A DNA stretch of 46,016 nucleotides, taken from the NCBI GenBank assembly GCA_964634795.1, contig CAZWLL010000016.1:1-46016 (forward strand), written 5' to 3'. Positions 1 through 7,913 of the stretch are shown piece after piece. Below the pieces are notes generated by a model. The model made no database searches, had not been told where the DNA came from, and saw only the letters and a list, made by a program, of their open reading frames with translations. The position numbers were made by a program, and so were the translations under genes. Position 1 is the stretch's first letter. Each line of letters starts with the position of its first letter. Origin of the DNA: UMGS1696 sp964634795. Its GTDB lineage: Bacteria > Bacillota > Clostridia > Oscillospirales > CAG-272.

Positions 1-1302
1 GGCTTCCGAGGAGTACTTTCCTTTAAGTGCGGTATCGTAGTATTCGGGATATACTTTCTTATAGCTTTCTGCCGAAAGAGCTTCGAAAATCGTACCGATG
101 AATTCTATATTGCTGTATGAGCTGAGCGGAATTACAAATACGGTAAATTTATCATCCGCGTTTGTGTAATAGTTTGTCTGCTCTTCATCCCACTTCGGAT
201 AAGGAAGAATTGAATACTGAGCTTCCATATCTCTGAGTGTCGTATAAGTTGCAACGAAACGCATAGGAGCCATTGCTATAAGCTCATTGAGGAAGTATGT
301 TTCTTCTTCCTGAGCAGCCGATGTATATCTGAAGAATCCGGCGTTGTTCTGATGGAAATCATTGAGCTTTTCGAGAATTGCCACAGACTTATCGCACATA
401 AGCACAACCTGAATCTCATTGTTTTCATTTGAAACTATAGGCTGATCGAATGCTGCGGTCCAAACATCGGCGGCGTTCTCAAGATAATAAGCGAATCCGA
501 AGAAGTCGTTCTTATCCTTTACACCGTTACCGTTTTTATCCTCATAAATTCCGCCTACGATTTCGGCGAATTTATCAAACGTCCATTTTCCTTCTTTTAC
601 GAGGTCGTAAAGGGTGCTCGATGTATAGCCGTAGCTTTCCATTATTTCGGTATTAAAGAATATCGAATAGGAAAGTGTAAGAGAGGACGTCGAAAGGTCT
701 GAGCAGATAGCGAACAGACGATTGTTTATAGTTGCATTATCATTTGCCATCTGGTTGTACCAAACCTGTGTTGTATCAATATTCGGTACCTCCATCCAGT
801 TAAGAACAGCCTTTGCGCTGAGAGGAGTATATGCTTTATAGTCATAAATAGATACGACATCGTAGTCTGCCGTACCTGCGGTTGCCATTGTCTTTACCTG
901 GTCCCACGGTGAGCTTGATTCCGTCGCTAAAATCTTTGTATCAAACCTTGTTTCGATGTTGAGGTTACGATTGAATACGGCATCGTTGCAGGCGTCACCT
1001 GTAAGTTCATCCGCAACAATCTCGAGTCTGTAGTCAACACTTCTGTTTACGCTCGGAACAAGCATCCTGTATTCCTGACCGTCGTACTTTACCTCGGGCA
1101 GATTATCGGGAATGAGCTGTCTCTTTTCGTAATCGGTAAGCTCTGCCTCGGTCTCGGTTTCTTCCACGCTTTCATCTGCTGAAGCCGCAGAGGATGTTTC
1201 GGTTTCCTTATCACTGCCGGAGTTTTCTTTTGTTTCACTGCATGCCACTGATGTCAAAAGCATCAAAAGAGCGAGGAAAAAGCATATGCCGCGCTTTTTC
1301 AT
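1..1302 (-). CDS. Extracellular solute-binding lipoprotein (partial, runs off left edge)
   Basis: The frame is open from an ATG at 1302 to base 1 with no stop, so 434 residues of the N-terminal part are present and the C-terminus lies outside the window. The protein starts with a Lys-rich n-region, a hydrophobic core and a lipobox ending in Val-Ala-Cys (about residue 21). A linker rich in Glu, Thr and Ser follows, as in bacterial sugar-binding lipoproteins. The mature part resembles the lipoproteins at 31756 and 37557, with a shared segment of the form NDAVFNRNLNIE. It probably binds an oligosaccharide at the outer face of the membrane. The start is fixed by a GGAGG at 1311-1315 (reverse strand) and a perfect promoter upstream. 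No permease gene is visible on this side of the edge. Confidence 0.85.
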   Translation of the reverse strand, partial: MKKRGICFFLALLMLLTSVACSETKENSGSDKETETSSAASADESVEETETEAELTDYEKRQLIPDNLPEVKYDGQEYRMLVPSVNRSVDYRLEIVADELTGDACNDAVFNRNLNIETRFDTKILATESSSPWDQVKTMATAGTADYDVVSIYDYKAYTPLSAKAVLNWMEVPNIDTTQVWYNQMANDNATINNRLFAICSDLSTSSLTLSYSIFFNTEIMESYGYTSSTLYDLVKEGKWTFDKFAEIVGGIYEDKNGNGVKDKNDFFGFAYYLENAADVWTAAFDQPIVSNENNEIQVVLMCDKSVAILEKLNDFHQNNAGFFRYTSAAQEEETYFLNELIAMAPMRFVATYTTLRDMEAQYSILPYPKWDEEQTNYYTNADDKFTVFVIPLSSYSNIEFIGTIFEALSAESYKKVYPEYYDTALKGKYSSEA

Positions 1303-1763
1303 TATAAATTCCTCCAAAAGATATTTAACAAAATGAGCCTATTTGCGTTTCATTTAACTATACTCATTTATGATATTATATTATACAATATTTCATTGTT
1401 TTTGTCAATATTTATAGGCAGTTTAACCGTTTTGCTTTATTGTATATTTCTTTTGGCTTTTTTATAATTGTCTTTTTAAACAATTTCGTTCAATATATTA
1501 ATTGCCTTTATGTCTATTTTAAACATGGTTTTAAACTGTTAGTATGTATTACAAGCCTGCCTCGACTAAAAATATTTTCATTGTGATTAATGTTGTAGTT
1601 ATGTGTATCGGCAAGTTAAAATATATAGCACAGTATACAAATCGTAATAGAAACAGAGCTTGACTGTCATGTTATGTTTTCCAAAACCGTATGTTCGGCG
1701 TCGGAATACACATTCAGTCAAGCTCTTATTTATTCTTGTTTATAATGTTATAAACATTACTGT
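1303..1763. other. Intergenic region between nrdG and the lipoprotein gene
   Basis: This AT-rich stretch holds the lipoprotein promoter and an inverted repeat: a 12-base arm at 1655-1666 (AGAGCTTGACTG) and its perfect complement at 1715-1726, with a 48-base loop. Read on the minus strand it lies just past nrdG and could be its terminator, although the loop is long and the following T tract is broken. A small 7-bp palindrome (GTTTATA, 4-base loop) lies at 1739-1756. I see no supportable gene. Confidence 0.5.
1380..1408 (-). promoter_or_regulatory. Sigma-A promoter of the left-edge lipoprotein gene
   Basis: On the reverse strand, TTGACA (1403-1408) and TATAAT (1380-1385) are separated by exactly 17 bases. 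Transcription would start near 1373, giving a leader of about 70 bases before the ATG at 1302. Both hexamers match the consensus exactly. Confidence 0.85.
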
Positions 1764-2288
1764 TCAGTTTTCGTTCCACAGAACGATGCTGTTTGTCTTT
1801 CTTGTTTGAGCGAGGTCGATAATTCTCTGGTTGGATGATCCTCTGAAGCGTAAAGATATGTTTTTCTTCGCCTCGACAAACCGTCCGTCGACAAGTACGT
1901 CTATCAGAGAAAGAAGTTCATTTGTCACCTCACAGCAGGGATAACATCCTTCCGTCGTCAGTTCCTCATATGTGAAGCCCGAATATGCCCAAACCGTCTT
2001 ACTCGGATATCTTTCTCGGACACTTTTTACGAATGGCAGAAGCACGCGCTGATTAGACGGTTCAAACGGCTCGCCGCCTAAAAGTGTCAGCCCATTTATG
2101 TAATTCGGTGCGAGCAGCCTGCAGATATATTCCGCTGTCTCATCGGTAAACTTTTTACCGTAGTCGAAATCCCATGTCTGCGGCTGAAAGCAATGCTCAC
2201 AATGATTGGTGCATCCCGATACAAACAAGCTTATGCGCACTCCGATTCCGTTTGCTATATCACAGTTTTTAATTTCTCCGTAGTTCAT
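1764..2288 (-). CDS. nrdG: Anaerobic ribonucleotide reductase activating protein
   Basis: A 174-residue radical SAM enzyme that uses a [4Fe-4S] cluster and S-adenosylmethionine to create the glycyl radical on NrdD. The cluster-binding motif CX3CX2C is at Cys26, Cys30 and Cys33, in the short N-terminal position typical of NrdG. A GGEPF motif (SAM-binding region) follows. The length fits the family. It lies 15 bases downstream of nrdD on the same strand, so the pair is an operon driven from the NrdR-boxed promoter at 4631-4659. Confidence 0.96.
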   Translation of the reverse strand: MNYGEIKNCDIANGIGVRISLFVSGCTNHCEHCFQPQTWDFDYGKKFTDETAEYICRLLAPNYINGLTLLGGEPFEPSNQRVLLPFVKSVRERYPSKTVWAYSGFTYEELTTEGCYPCCEVTNELLSLIDVLVDGRFVEAKKNISLRFRGSSNQRIIDLAQTRKTNSIVLWNEN

Positions 2289-2303
2289 CTTAAAACCAGC
2301 TTA

Positions 2304-4481
2304 TTATAAATGGAGTACCCTGTCCTTTATTTCCTGTGTTCTGCCTTGGTTCCAGAACTGTGTTCCTATGTAGCCGCAGGTACGTCTCGCGACATTCATT
2401 TTATTCTGATCGCGGTTTCCGCAATTCGGGCATTCCCAAACAAGCTTTTCTCCGTCCTCGACAATTTTAATTTCACCGTCGTAGCCGCATACCTGACAGT
2501 AATCGCTCTTAGTATTCAACTCCGCATAAATAATATTGTCGTATATAAATTTCATCACCTGCAGTACCGCTTCGATATTGTTCTGCATGTTGGGAACTTC
2601 GACATAGCTTATCGCGCCGCCGGGAGAGAGGTGCTGGAACTGAGCTTCGAACTTAAGCTTTGTAAACGCGTCGATATTCTCACGAACATTAACATGGTAG
2701 CTGTTTGTAATGTAGCCTTTGTCTGTAATTCCCTCAATAATTCCGAATCTCTTCTGCAGGCACTTTGCGAATTTATATGTTGTGGATTCAAGCGGTGTGC
2801 CGTAAAGCGAGAAATCGATGTTATGCTCCTTCTTCCATTCACGGCATGCTGCATTCATTTTTTCCATAATGCTGAGTGCGAACGGTGTGGCTGTCGGGTC
2901 CGTATGACTCTTGCCCGTCATATATTTTACGCATTCGTAAAGTCCCGCATAACCGAGCGATATTGTCGAATATCCTCCGTAAAGAAGCTTATCAATAGGT
3001 TCGCCTTTCTGAAGTCTCGCGCAGGCACCGTACTGCCAAAGAATAGGTGCGGCATCTGATAATGTGCCCTTCAGGCGATTGTGTCTGCACATAAGAGCGC
3101 GATGGCACAATTCAAGACGTTCATCGAATATCTGCCAGAACTTTTCGATATCTCCGCCGGATGACAGTGCTATATCGGGAAGATTTAATGTAACAACACC
3201 CTGGTTGAATCTTCCGTAATACTTTGGCTGATTCGTTTCGGGATCAACATACGGAGTCAGGAACGAACGGCATCCCATACATGTGTAGCAATGACCGTTG
3301 CCGTTTTTATCTACCTTCAGCTCAAGCATTTTCTTCTCTGAAATGTAATCGGGAACCATACGCTTAGCCGTACATTTTGCCGCTAATTTCGTCAGATAAT
3401 AATACTTTGAGTCATCATGAATATTATCCTCTTCAAGCACGTAAATCAGCTTCGGGAATGCCGGTGTGACCCAAACACCCTTCTCGTTCTTAACGCCCTG
3501 ATATCTCTGGACAAGTACCTCTTCGATAATTATCGCGAGGTCTTTCTTTTCCTGCTCGTTTTTCGCTTCACCGAGGTACATGAACACCGTAACAAACGGA
3601 GCCTGACCGTTTGTTGTAAGAAGAGTCACTACCTGATATTGGATAGTCTGTACTCCTTTTCGTACCTCTACACGAAGGCGTCTTTCAACGATTGTGTTGA
3701 TTTCTTCCTCGCTCAGCTCTCTGCCTATTAAGCGGTTTTCCTCGATTACATCGTTGCGGATTTTCTTACGTGATACATCGACAAACGGAGCAAGATGCGT
3801 AAGCGAGATAGATTGTCCGCCGTATTGGTTGGATGCAACCTGAGCTATAATCTGTGTAGCTATATTGCAGGCCGTTGAAAAGCTGTGAGGTCTTTCTATC
3901 ATGGTTCCGGTAATTACGGTTCCGTTCTGAAGCATATCCTCAAGGTTTACAAGGTCACAGTTGTGCATATGCTGAGCATAATAATCCGTATCATGGAAGT
4001 GGATAATACCCTCGTTGTGCGCTTCTACGATATCCTTCGGGAGCAGTATGCGGTTCGTTATGTCACGTGATACCTCACCCGCCATATAGTCACGCTGAGT
4101 AGAGTTGATAACGGGGTTTTTATTCGAGTTTTCCTGCTTTGCCTCCTCGTTGTTGCACTCTATAAGAGAAAGTATCTTGTCATCGGTTGTATTCGACTGT
4201 CTGATAAGATTTCTCGTATATCTGTATGTTATGTATGCCTTCGCAACTTCAAACGCACCGTGAGCCATAATCTGATGCTCAACCATATCCTGTACTTCTT
4301 CGACAGCGGGGCTTCTTCCGAGCTGTTCACATGACAGAACAACGCTTTCGGCTATACGCTTTATCTGAACAGCGGTCATACGACAGCTTTCGTCAACATT
4401 TAGATTTGCTTTGCTTACAGCCGAGATGATTTTTGTTATATCAAACTCAGCTTCCGAACCGTTTCTTTTAATTATTTTCAT
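2304..4481 (-). CDS. nrdD: Anaerobic ribonucleoside-triphosphate reductase
   Basis: A 725-residue class III ribonucleotide reductase that makes dNTPs from NTPs without oxygen. The N-terminus (MKIIKRNGSEAEFD) is an ATP-cone allosteric domain of about 95 residues. The central barrel carries a Cys-rich CYTCMGC segment. The C-terminus has a four-cysteine zinc ribbon (Cys662, Cys665, Cys684, Cys687) followed by RTCGY, where Gly703 is the expected glycyl radical site. The length and all key residues are intact. The gene is followed directly by its activase nrdG. Expression should be repressed by NrdR through the two boxes at 4568-4617. A hairpin lies just before the ribosome binding site (4501-4518). 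Confidence 0.97.
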   Translation of the reverse strand: MKIIKRNGSEAEFDITKIISAVSKANLNVDESCRMTAVQIKRIAESVVLSCEQLGRSPAVEEVQDMVEHQIMAHGAFEVAKAYITYRYTRNLIRQSNTTDDKILSLIECNNEEAKQENSNKNPVINSTQRDYMAGEVSRDITNRILLPKDIVEAHNEGIIHFHDTDYYAQHMHNCDLVNLEDMLQNGTVITGTMIERPHSFSTACNIATQIIAQVASNQYGGQSISLTHLAPFVDVSRKKIRNDVIEENRLIGRELSEEEINTIVERRLRVEVRKGVQTIQYQVVTLLTTNGQAPFVTVFMYLGEAKNEQEKKDLAIIIEEVLVQRYQGVKNEKGVWVTPAFPKLIYVLEEDNIHDDSKYYYLTKLAAKCTAKRMVPDYISEKKMLELKVDKNGNGHCYTCMGCRSFLTPYVDPETNQPKYYGRFNQGVVTLNLPDIALSSGGDIEKFWQIFDERLELCHRALMCRHNRLKGTLSDAAPILWQYGACARLQKGEPIDKLLYGGYSTISLGYAGLYECVKYMTGKSHTDPTATPFALSIMEKMNAACREWKKEHNIDFSLYGTPLESTTYKFAKCLQKRFGIIEGITDKGYITNSYHVNVRENIDAFTKLKFEAQFQHLSPGGAISYVEVPNMQNNIEAVLQVMKFIYDNIIYAELNTKSDYCQVCGYDGEIKIVEDGEKLVWECPNCGNRDQNKMNVARRTCGYIGTQFWNQGRTQEIKDRVLHL

Positions 4482-4500
4482 TCGGCTGCACTGCCTTTCT

Positions 4501-4518
4501 CCTGTTTTATATAACAGG
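4501..4518 (-). promoter_or_regulatory. Small hairpin abutting the nrdD ribosome binding site
   Basis: The inverted repeat CCTGTT / AACAGG closes a short AT loop. On the mRNA its 3' arm runs straight into the purine-rich AGGAGAAAGG that serves as the nrdD Shine-Dalgarno region, so folding could partly mask initiation. The stem is short, so a regulatory role is only an inference. Confidence 0.35.
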
Positions 4519-4567
4519 TGATATCTTTATTTTTTAAACTCATTATAATATTTCCGCACACATAAGA

Positions 4568-4617
4568 ATACAATATATTGTGTTAACCTCCAAATGTTTC
4601 AACACAATATATTGTAT
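4568..4617. promoter_or_regulatory. Tandem NrdR boxes upstream of nrdDG
   Basis: Two 16-base boxes, 4568-4583 (ATACAATATATTGTGT) and 4602-4617 (ACACAATATATTGTAT), are exact reverse complements of each other and share the core ACAATATATTGT. They match the known NrdR box pattern, and NrdR is the ATP-cone repressor of ribonucleotide reductase genes. Their centres are 34 bases apart, and both lie just downstream of the -10 element of the nrdD promoter, a position that fits repression. The two boxes could also form a 16-17 bp stem in the transcript. Confidence 0.9.
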
Positions 4618-4630
4618 GATTGCGGTACTT

Positions 4631-4659
4631 ATTATAGCACATATAGTTGTTCATGTCAA
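4631..4659 (-). promoter_or_regulatory. Sigma-A promoter of nrdDG
   Basis: On the reverse strand, TTGACA (4654-4659) and TATAAT (4631-4636) have a 17-base spacer and are both perfect consensus. The expected start, near 4624, puts the NrdR boxes within the first 60 transcribed bases. Confidence 0.88.
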
Positions 4660-4814
4660 TACGGCACCGAAAAATTAAATTTGCGAAATTTTACGTACCC
4701 GCCGAGGCGTACAAAATTAAGCCTCATGACATTATAAAATCAAACACGAACTACCGAAAAATGCTTTATTTCCGTATTTATCACGTATAAAATGTTTAAT
4801 ACCGATATAAAAAA

Positions 4815-5768
4815 TTATCGCTTTTCGAGAATAACGGACATGGCTTCATCCGCAAGACAAGATGTATTTTTCATGTTTCCGCCGTCATCCGCAAAAATTC
4901 TGTCGGAAATTTTATCTTTTCTGAACCAGATTAACTGACGCTTCGCATAGTGACGCGTCGCAATTTTTATATCCTCGACAACATCGTCAATTTTCTTTTC
5001 CCCGTTAAAGTACGGCAGGAATTCCTTGTACCCTATTGCCTGAAATGCGGTCCTGCTGATTTTTCTGTCCGTGCAAAGCAAGCTGCGCGCTTCCCTCTCC
5101 AAGCCTTCTTCCATCATAATATCAACACGGCGGTTTATCCTGTCATACAAAAGCTGGCGATCCGAAAAATCTATGATAAAAGCACAGTCGTTGAACTTCT
5201 TTTCACCGGAAAGCTGTTCTCTGTCTGTTTCGGTTTTGGTTTTTCCCGTGGTTTCGTATACCTCGATGGCGCGTACTACCCTTTTCACATTGTTCGGATG
5301 TATAGCGTCGGCACTTTCGGGATCTATTGCCCGAAGCTTTTCATGCAGCGCTTCGTTTCCGTTGATTCTCGCGTACTCGTACAGTTCCTCACGCAGCACA
5401 TCATCCTGCTTTCCTTCGGTAAACGATACTATTCTCATAACGGCATCGTGGTACATTCCCGTTCCGCCGCACAATATCGGTACTTTTCCGCGTGATGCAA
5501 TATCTTTTATAGCATCCGAAGCGAGAGCGGCGTAATCTGCCGCCGAAAACTCCTCTTCGGGCTCTATAATACTCAAAAGATGATGTTTTATACCGTTTTG
5601 TTCGCTCTCGGTCGGTGTAGCCGTACCGATATTCATCTCTTTGTACAGCTGCATTGAGTCGCAGGAAATTATCTCTCCGTCAAGACGCGCGGCAAGCTCT
5701 ATCGCAAGTGATGTTTTTCCCGAGGCGGTAGGGCCTAATACTGATATGGTATTTATCATTTCGTTCAT
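4815..5768 (-). CDS. miaA: tRNA dimethylallyltransferase
   Basis: Transfers a dimethylallyl group to A37 of tRNAs that read UNN codons. The P-loop GPTASGKT is at residues 12-19, and the DSMQLYKEMNIGTATPT segment is the hallmark of MiaA. A RAIEVYETTGK motif and the C-terminal TRHYAKRQLIWFRKD segment are also present. The frame is open upstream to 5840, but the ATG at 5768 lies one base after the queA stop (coupled translation), gives 317 residues, and puts the P-loop where it belongs. A second ATG at 5759 is an alternative. It is an operon partner of queA. Confidence 0.94.
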   Translation of the reverse strand: MNEMINTISVLGPTASGKTSLAIELAARLDGEIISCDSMQLYKEMNIGTATPTESEQNGIKHHLLSIIEPEEEFSAADYAALASDAIKDIASRGKVPILCGGTGMYHDAVMRIVSFTEGKQDDVLREELYEYARINGNEALHEKLRAIDPESADAIHPNNVKRVVRAIEVYETTGKTKTETDREQLSGEKKFNDCAFIIDFSDRQLLYDRINRRVDIMMEEGLEREARSLLCTDRKISRTAFQAIGYKEFLPYFNGEKKIDDVVEDIKIATRHYAKRQLIWFRKDKISDRIFADDGGNMKNTSCLADEAMSVILEKR

Positions 5769-5769
5769 T

Positions 5770-6876
5770 TTATCGAATAAACATCGCATCTCCGAAGCTG
5801 AAGAAACGATAATTTTCCTCAACGGCGGTTTTATATGCATTCATGATTATTTCTCGGCTGGAAAAAGCGGAAACAAGCATAAGCAGTGTGCTCTCGGGTA
5901 AATGGAAATTGGTTATGAGCGCATCTACCGCTTTAAATCTGTAACCGGGATATATGAATATTCCCGTATCGGTATCAACGGGATGAATAATACCGCTGTC
6001 ATCCGCCGCGGATTCAAGAACACGGCATGATGTTGTTCCTACCGAAATAATTCTTCCTCCGTCAGCTTTGCGTTTGTTGATTATTTCCGCGGCTTCCTCT
6101 GTTACTCGAATATATTCCGAATGCATTTCATGATCGGCTATTTTATCTTCTTTAACCGGACGGAATGTACCGAGGCCTACATGAAGAAGTACGGGAACGA
6201 TTGCACATCCCTTTCCTTTGATTTTTTCGAGCAGCTCCGGTGTGAAATGCAGGCCTGCTGTAGGCGCGGCAGCGGAACCGGGAACCTTTGAATAAACCGT
6301 TTGATATCTCTCTGCGTCCTCGAGCTTTTCTTTGATATACGGAGGAAGCGGCATTGTTCCGAGCAAGTCGAGTGCGGCAAATACATTATCTGCCTCTTTT
6401 TTTACATTAAACTTGACGATTCGGCATCCTCCCTCACCCACATCAAGAATCTTCGCCTCCATGATTCCGTCTCCGAAATCGATTATATCTCCGGGCTTTG
6501 CTCTTTTTCCGGGACCTGCGAGTGTTTCCCATATATCATTTTCACGCTGTTTTAAAAGAAGAAGCTCAACCGGTCCGCTTGAATCGGTTTCCACTGTTCT
6601 TCCGAGATCATTGTCATAACGATACTTTCTGTGTCCGATTATTCTCGCGGGTATAACACGTGTATCATTTACAACAAGCACATCCTCGGGATTTATATAA
6701 TCGATGATATTTCTAAAGATTCTATGTTCTATCGCGCCGCTCTTTTTATCGAGAATCATAAGTTTTGATGCATCGCGCGGTTCAATAGGGGTCTGAGCAA
6801 TCATTGATTTCGGAAGATCATAATAAAAATCCGAAAGCCTCAGCTCGGTTTCCGGTAATTCGTTTTTTATCATCAT
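5770..6876 (-). CDS. queA: S-adenosylmethionine:tRNA ribosyltransferase-isomerase
   Basis: Converts preQ1-modified tRNA to epoxyqueuosine-tRNA using the ribosyl group of SAM. The 368-residue protein begins with the typical LSDFYYDLPKSMIAQTP segment and carries VVNDTRVIPARI, TAGLHFTPELLEKIKGKG and the C-terminal ITNFHLPESTLLMLVSAF motifs of QueA. It is slightly longer than usual but intact. It has its own promoter upstream (6927-6955) and is followed by miaA, so the operon makes two tRNA anticodon-loop modifications. Confidence 0.96.
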   Translation of the reverse strand: MMIKNELPETELRLSDFYYDLPKSMIAQTPIEPRDASKLMILDKKSGAIEHRIFRNIIDYINPEDVLVVNDTRVIPARIIGHRKYRYDNDLGRTVETDSSGPVELLLLKQRENDIWETLAGPGKRAKPGDIIDFGDGIMEAKILDVGEGGCRIVKFNVKKEADNVFAALDLLGTMPLPPYIKEKLEDAERYQTVYSKVPGSAAAPTAGLHFTPELLEKIKGKGCAIVPVLLHVGLGTFRPVKEDKIADHEMHSEYIRVTEEAAEIINKRKADGGRIISVGTTSCRVLESAADDSGIIHPVDTDTGIFIYPGYRFKAVDALITNFHLPESTLLMLVSAFSSREIIMNAYKTAVEENYRFFSFGDAMFIR

Positions 6877-6926
6877 ATCACCGTCTTTCTTCGTTTACGT
6901 AATCATTTCAAACAAAACGCCATATT

Positions 6927-6955
6927 ATTATATTACAACAGCGAGGAAAATTCAA
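6927..6955 (-). promoter_or_regulatory. Promoter of queA-miaA
   Basis: On the reverse strand, TTGAAT (6950-6955), 17 bases, then TATAAT (6927-6932). It lies about 50 bases upstream of the queA start. Confidence 0.7.
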
Positions 6956-7024
6956 CCGCTTTTTCATATGGCATCTAAATTTAACAATTATTTTATTAAA
7001 GCGCAGCTCAAATCAGATGCTGTC

Positions 7025-7053
7025 TTGACAATCCATCCCGTATGTGATATTAT
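7025..7053 (+). promoter_or_regulatory. Promoter of the isomerase-GH39 pair
   Basis: TTGACA at 7025-7030, 17 bases, TATTAT at 7048-7053. It is followed by AAGGAGG at 7084-7090, six bases before the ATG at 7097. Confidence 0.75.
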
Positions 7054-7096
7054 TTTTTCGGTTCGATATTATCTCAAATAATTAAGGAGGCAGGCA

Positions 7097-7864
7097 ATGC
7101 TTATACCGGGTCTTGTTTCAGTTACGTTCCGAGCTCTTGACAGAGCAACGATAGCGTCCCTCATGCGCAAGTCGGAGCTTAAAGCAATCGAATGGGGAGG
7201 AGACATACATATTCCCGTTAAGGAAGCTCCGAGTGAAAGCGACACAGTAATACTCAATGACTCAATCGTCGATGCATTGCGTCTCTCCGCCGACAGCAGC
7301 TTCTATATTGCTTCATTCGGCTCGTATTTCAGATGTGAAAAGGATGACAATATAAACAGTGCGGTTGCGGTGTCGTTGAAAGCTCCGAATATAAGAGTAT
7401 GGGCGGGAACACGTGCGTCAGCCGATGCAGACGAACAATACCGCAAAACCGTTGTTCAATCCATACAGCGTCTGTGTGATAAAATGAAAGTGTACGACAT
7501 AACGGTATCAACCGAATTTCACGGCGGAACACTCACAGACAGCACTGACAGTGCATTAAGGCTTATCAATGATGTTGAAAGAGAAAACTTCCGCACATAC
7601 TGGCAGCCTAACCAATTCAAAGATGACGTATATAATATACATGCGCTGAAATCCGTCCTGCCGTATTTATCGAACGTACACGTTTTCACATGGGATTCGT
7701 CTCATCGATATCCTCTTGTGTACGGCGAGAGCATATGGAAAAAATATATCGACATAATTTCCGAATGCGCAAGTGACTGTCACCTTCTGCTTGAATTTGT
7801 AAAGGATGACTCAATCGAACAATTCTACAGAGATGCCGAAACACTGAAAAAGTGGATAGAATAA
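7097..7864 (+). CDS. Sugar phosphate isomerase/epimerase-like TIM barrel
   Basis: A 255-residue protein of the xylose isomerase-like / AP endonuclease 2 superfamily. It has the strand-end signatures expected of this fold: SVTFRAL at the first strand, AIEWGGDIHIP at the second, STEFHGGTLTDS with Glu and His in the middle (likely metal ligands), TYWQPNQ, and a closing LLLEFVKDDS. Such proteins interconvert ketoses or keto-sugars in the cytoplasm. The substrate cannot be told from sequence. The strong Shine-Dalgarno and promoter support the start. The next gene, a GH39-like glycosidase 49 bases downstream, suggests both act on the same glycan. Confidence 0.8.
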   Translation: MLIPGLVSVTFRALDRATIASLMRKSELKAIEWGGDIHIPVKEAPSESDTVILNDSIVDALRLSADSSFYIASFGSYFRCEKDDNINSAVAVSLKAPNIRVWAGTRASADADEQYRKTVVQSIQRLCDKMKVYDITVSTEFHGGTLTDSTDSALRLINDVERENFRTYWQPNQFKDDVYNIHALKSVLPYLSNVHVFTWDSSHRYPLVYGESIWKKYIDIISECASDCHLLLEFVKDDSIEQFYRDAETLKKWIE

Positions 7865-7913
7865 AAATTTGATTTAAATTTATATATTACCGAATTAACC
7901 GGAGGGAAAAATT

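Larger units (their letters stand above)
4482..4814. other. nrdD upstream / miaA downstream intergenic region
   Basis: Besides the nrdD promoter, NrdR boxes and hairpin, this stretch holds an imperfect inverted repeat near 4687-4715 (ATTTTACGTAC against GTACAAAAT), a weak candidate terminator for the queA-miaA transcript. I see no gene in it. Confidence 0.5.

Noticed and set aside
2310..3059. Long open frame on the plus strand (249 codons)
   Set aside because: It is antisense to the well-conserved nrdD, lacks a ribosome binding site and has no recognisable domain.
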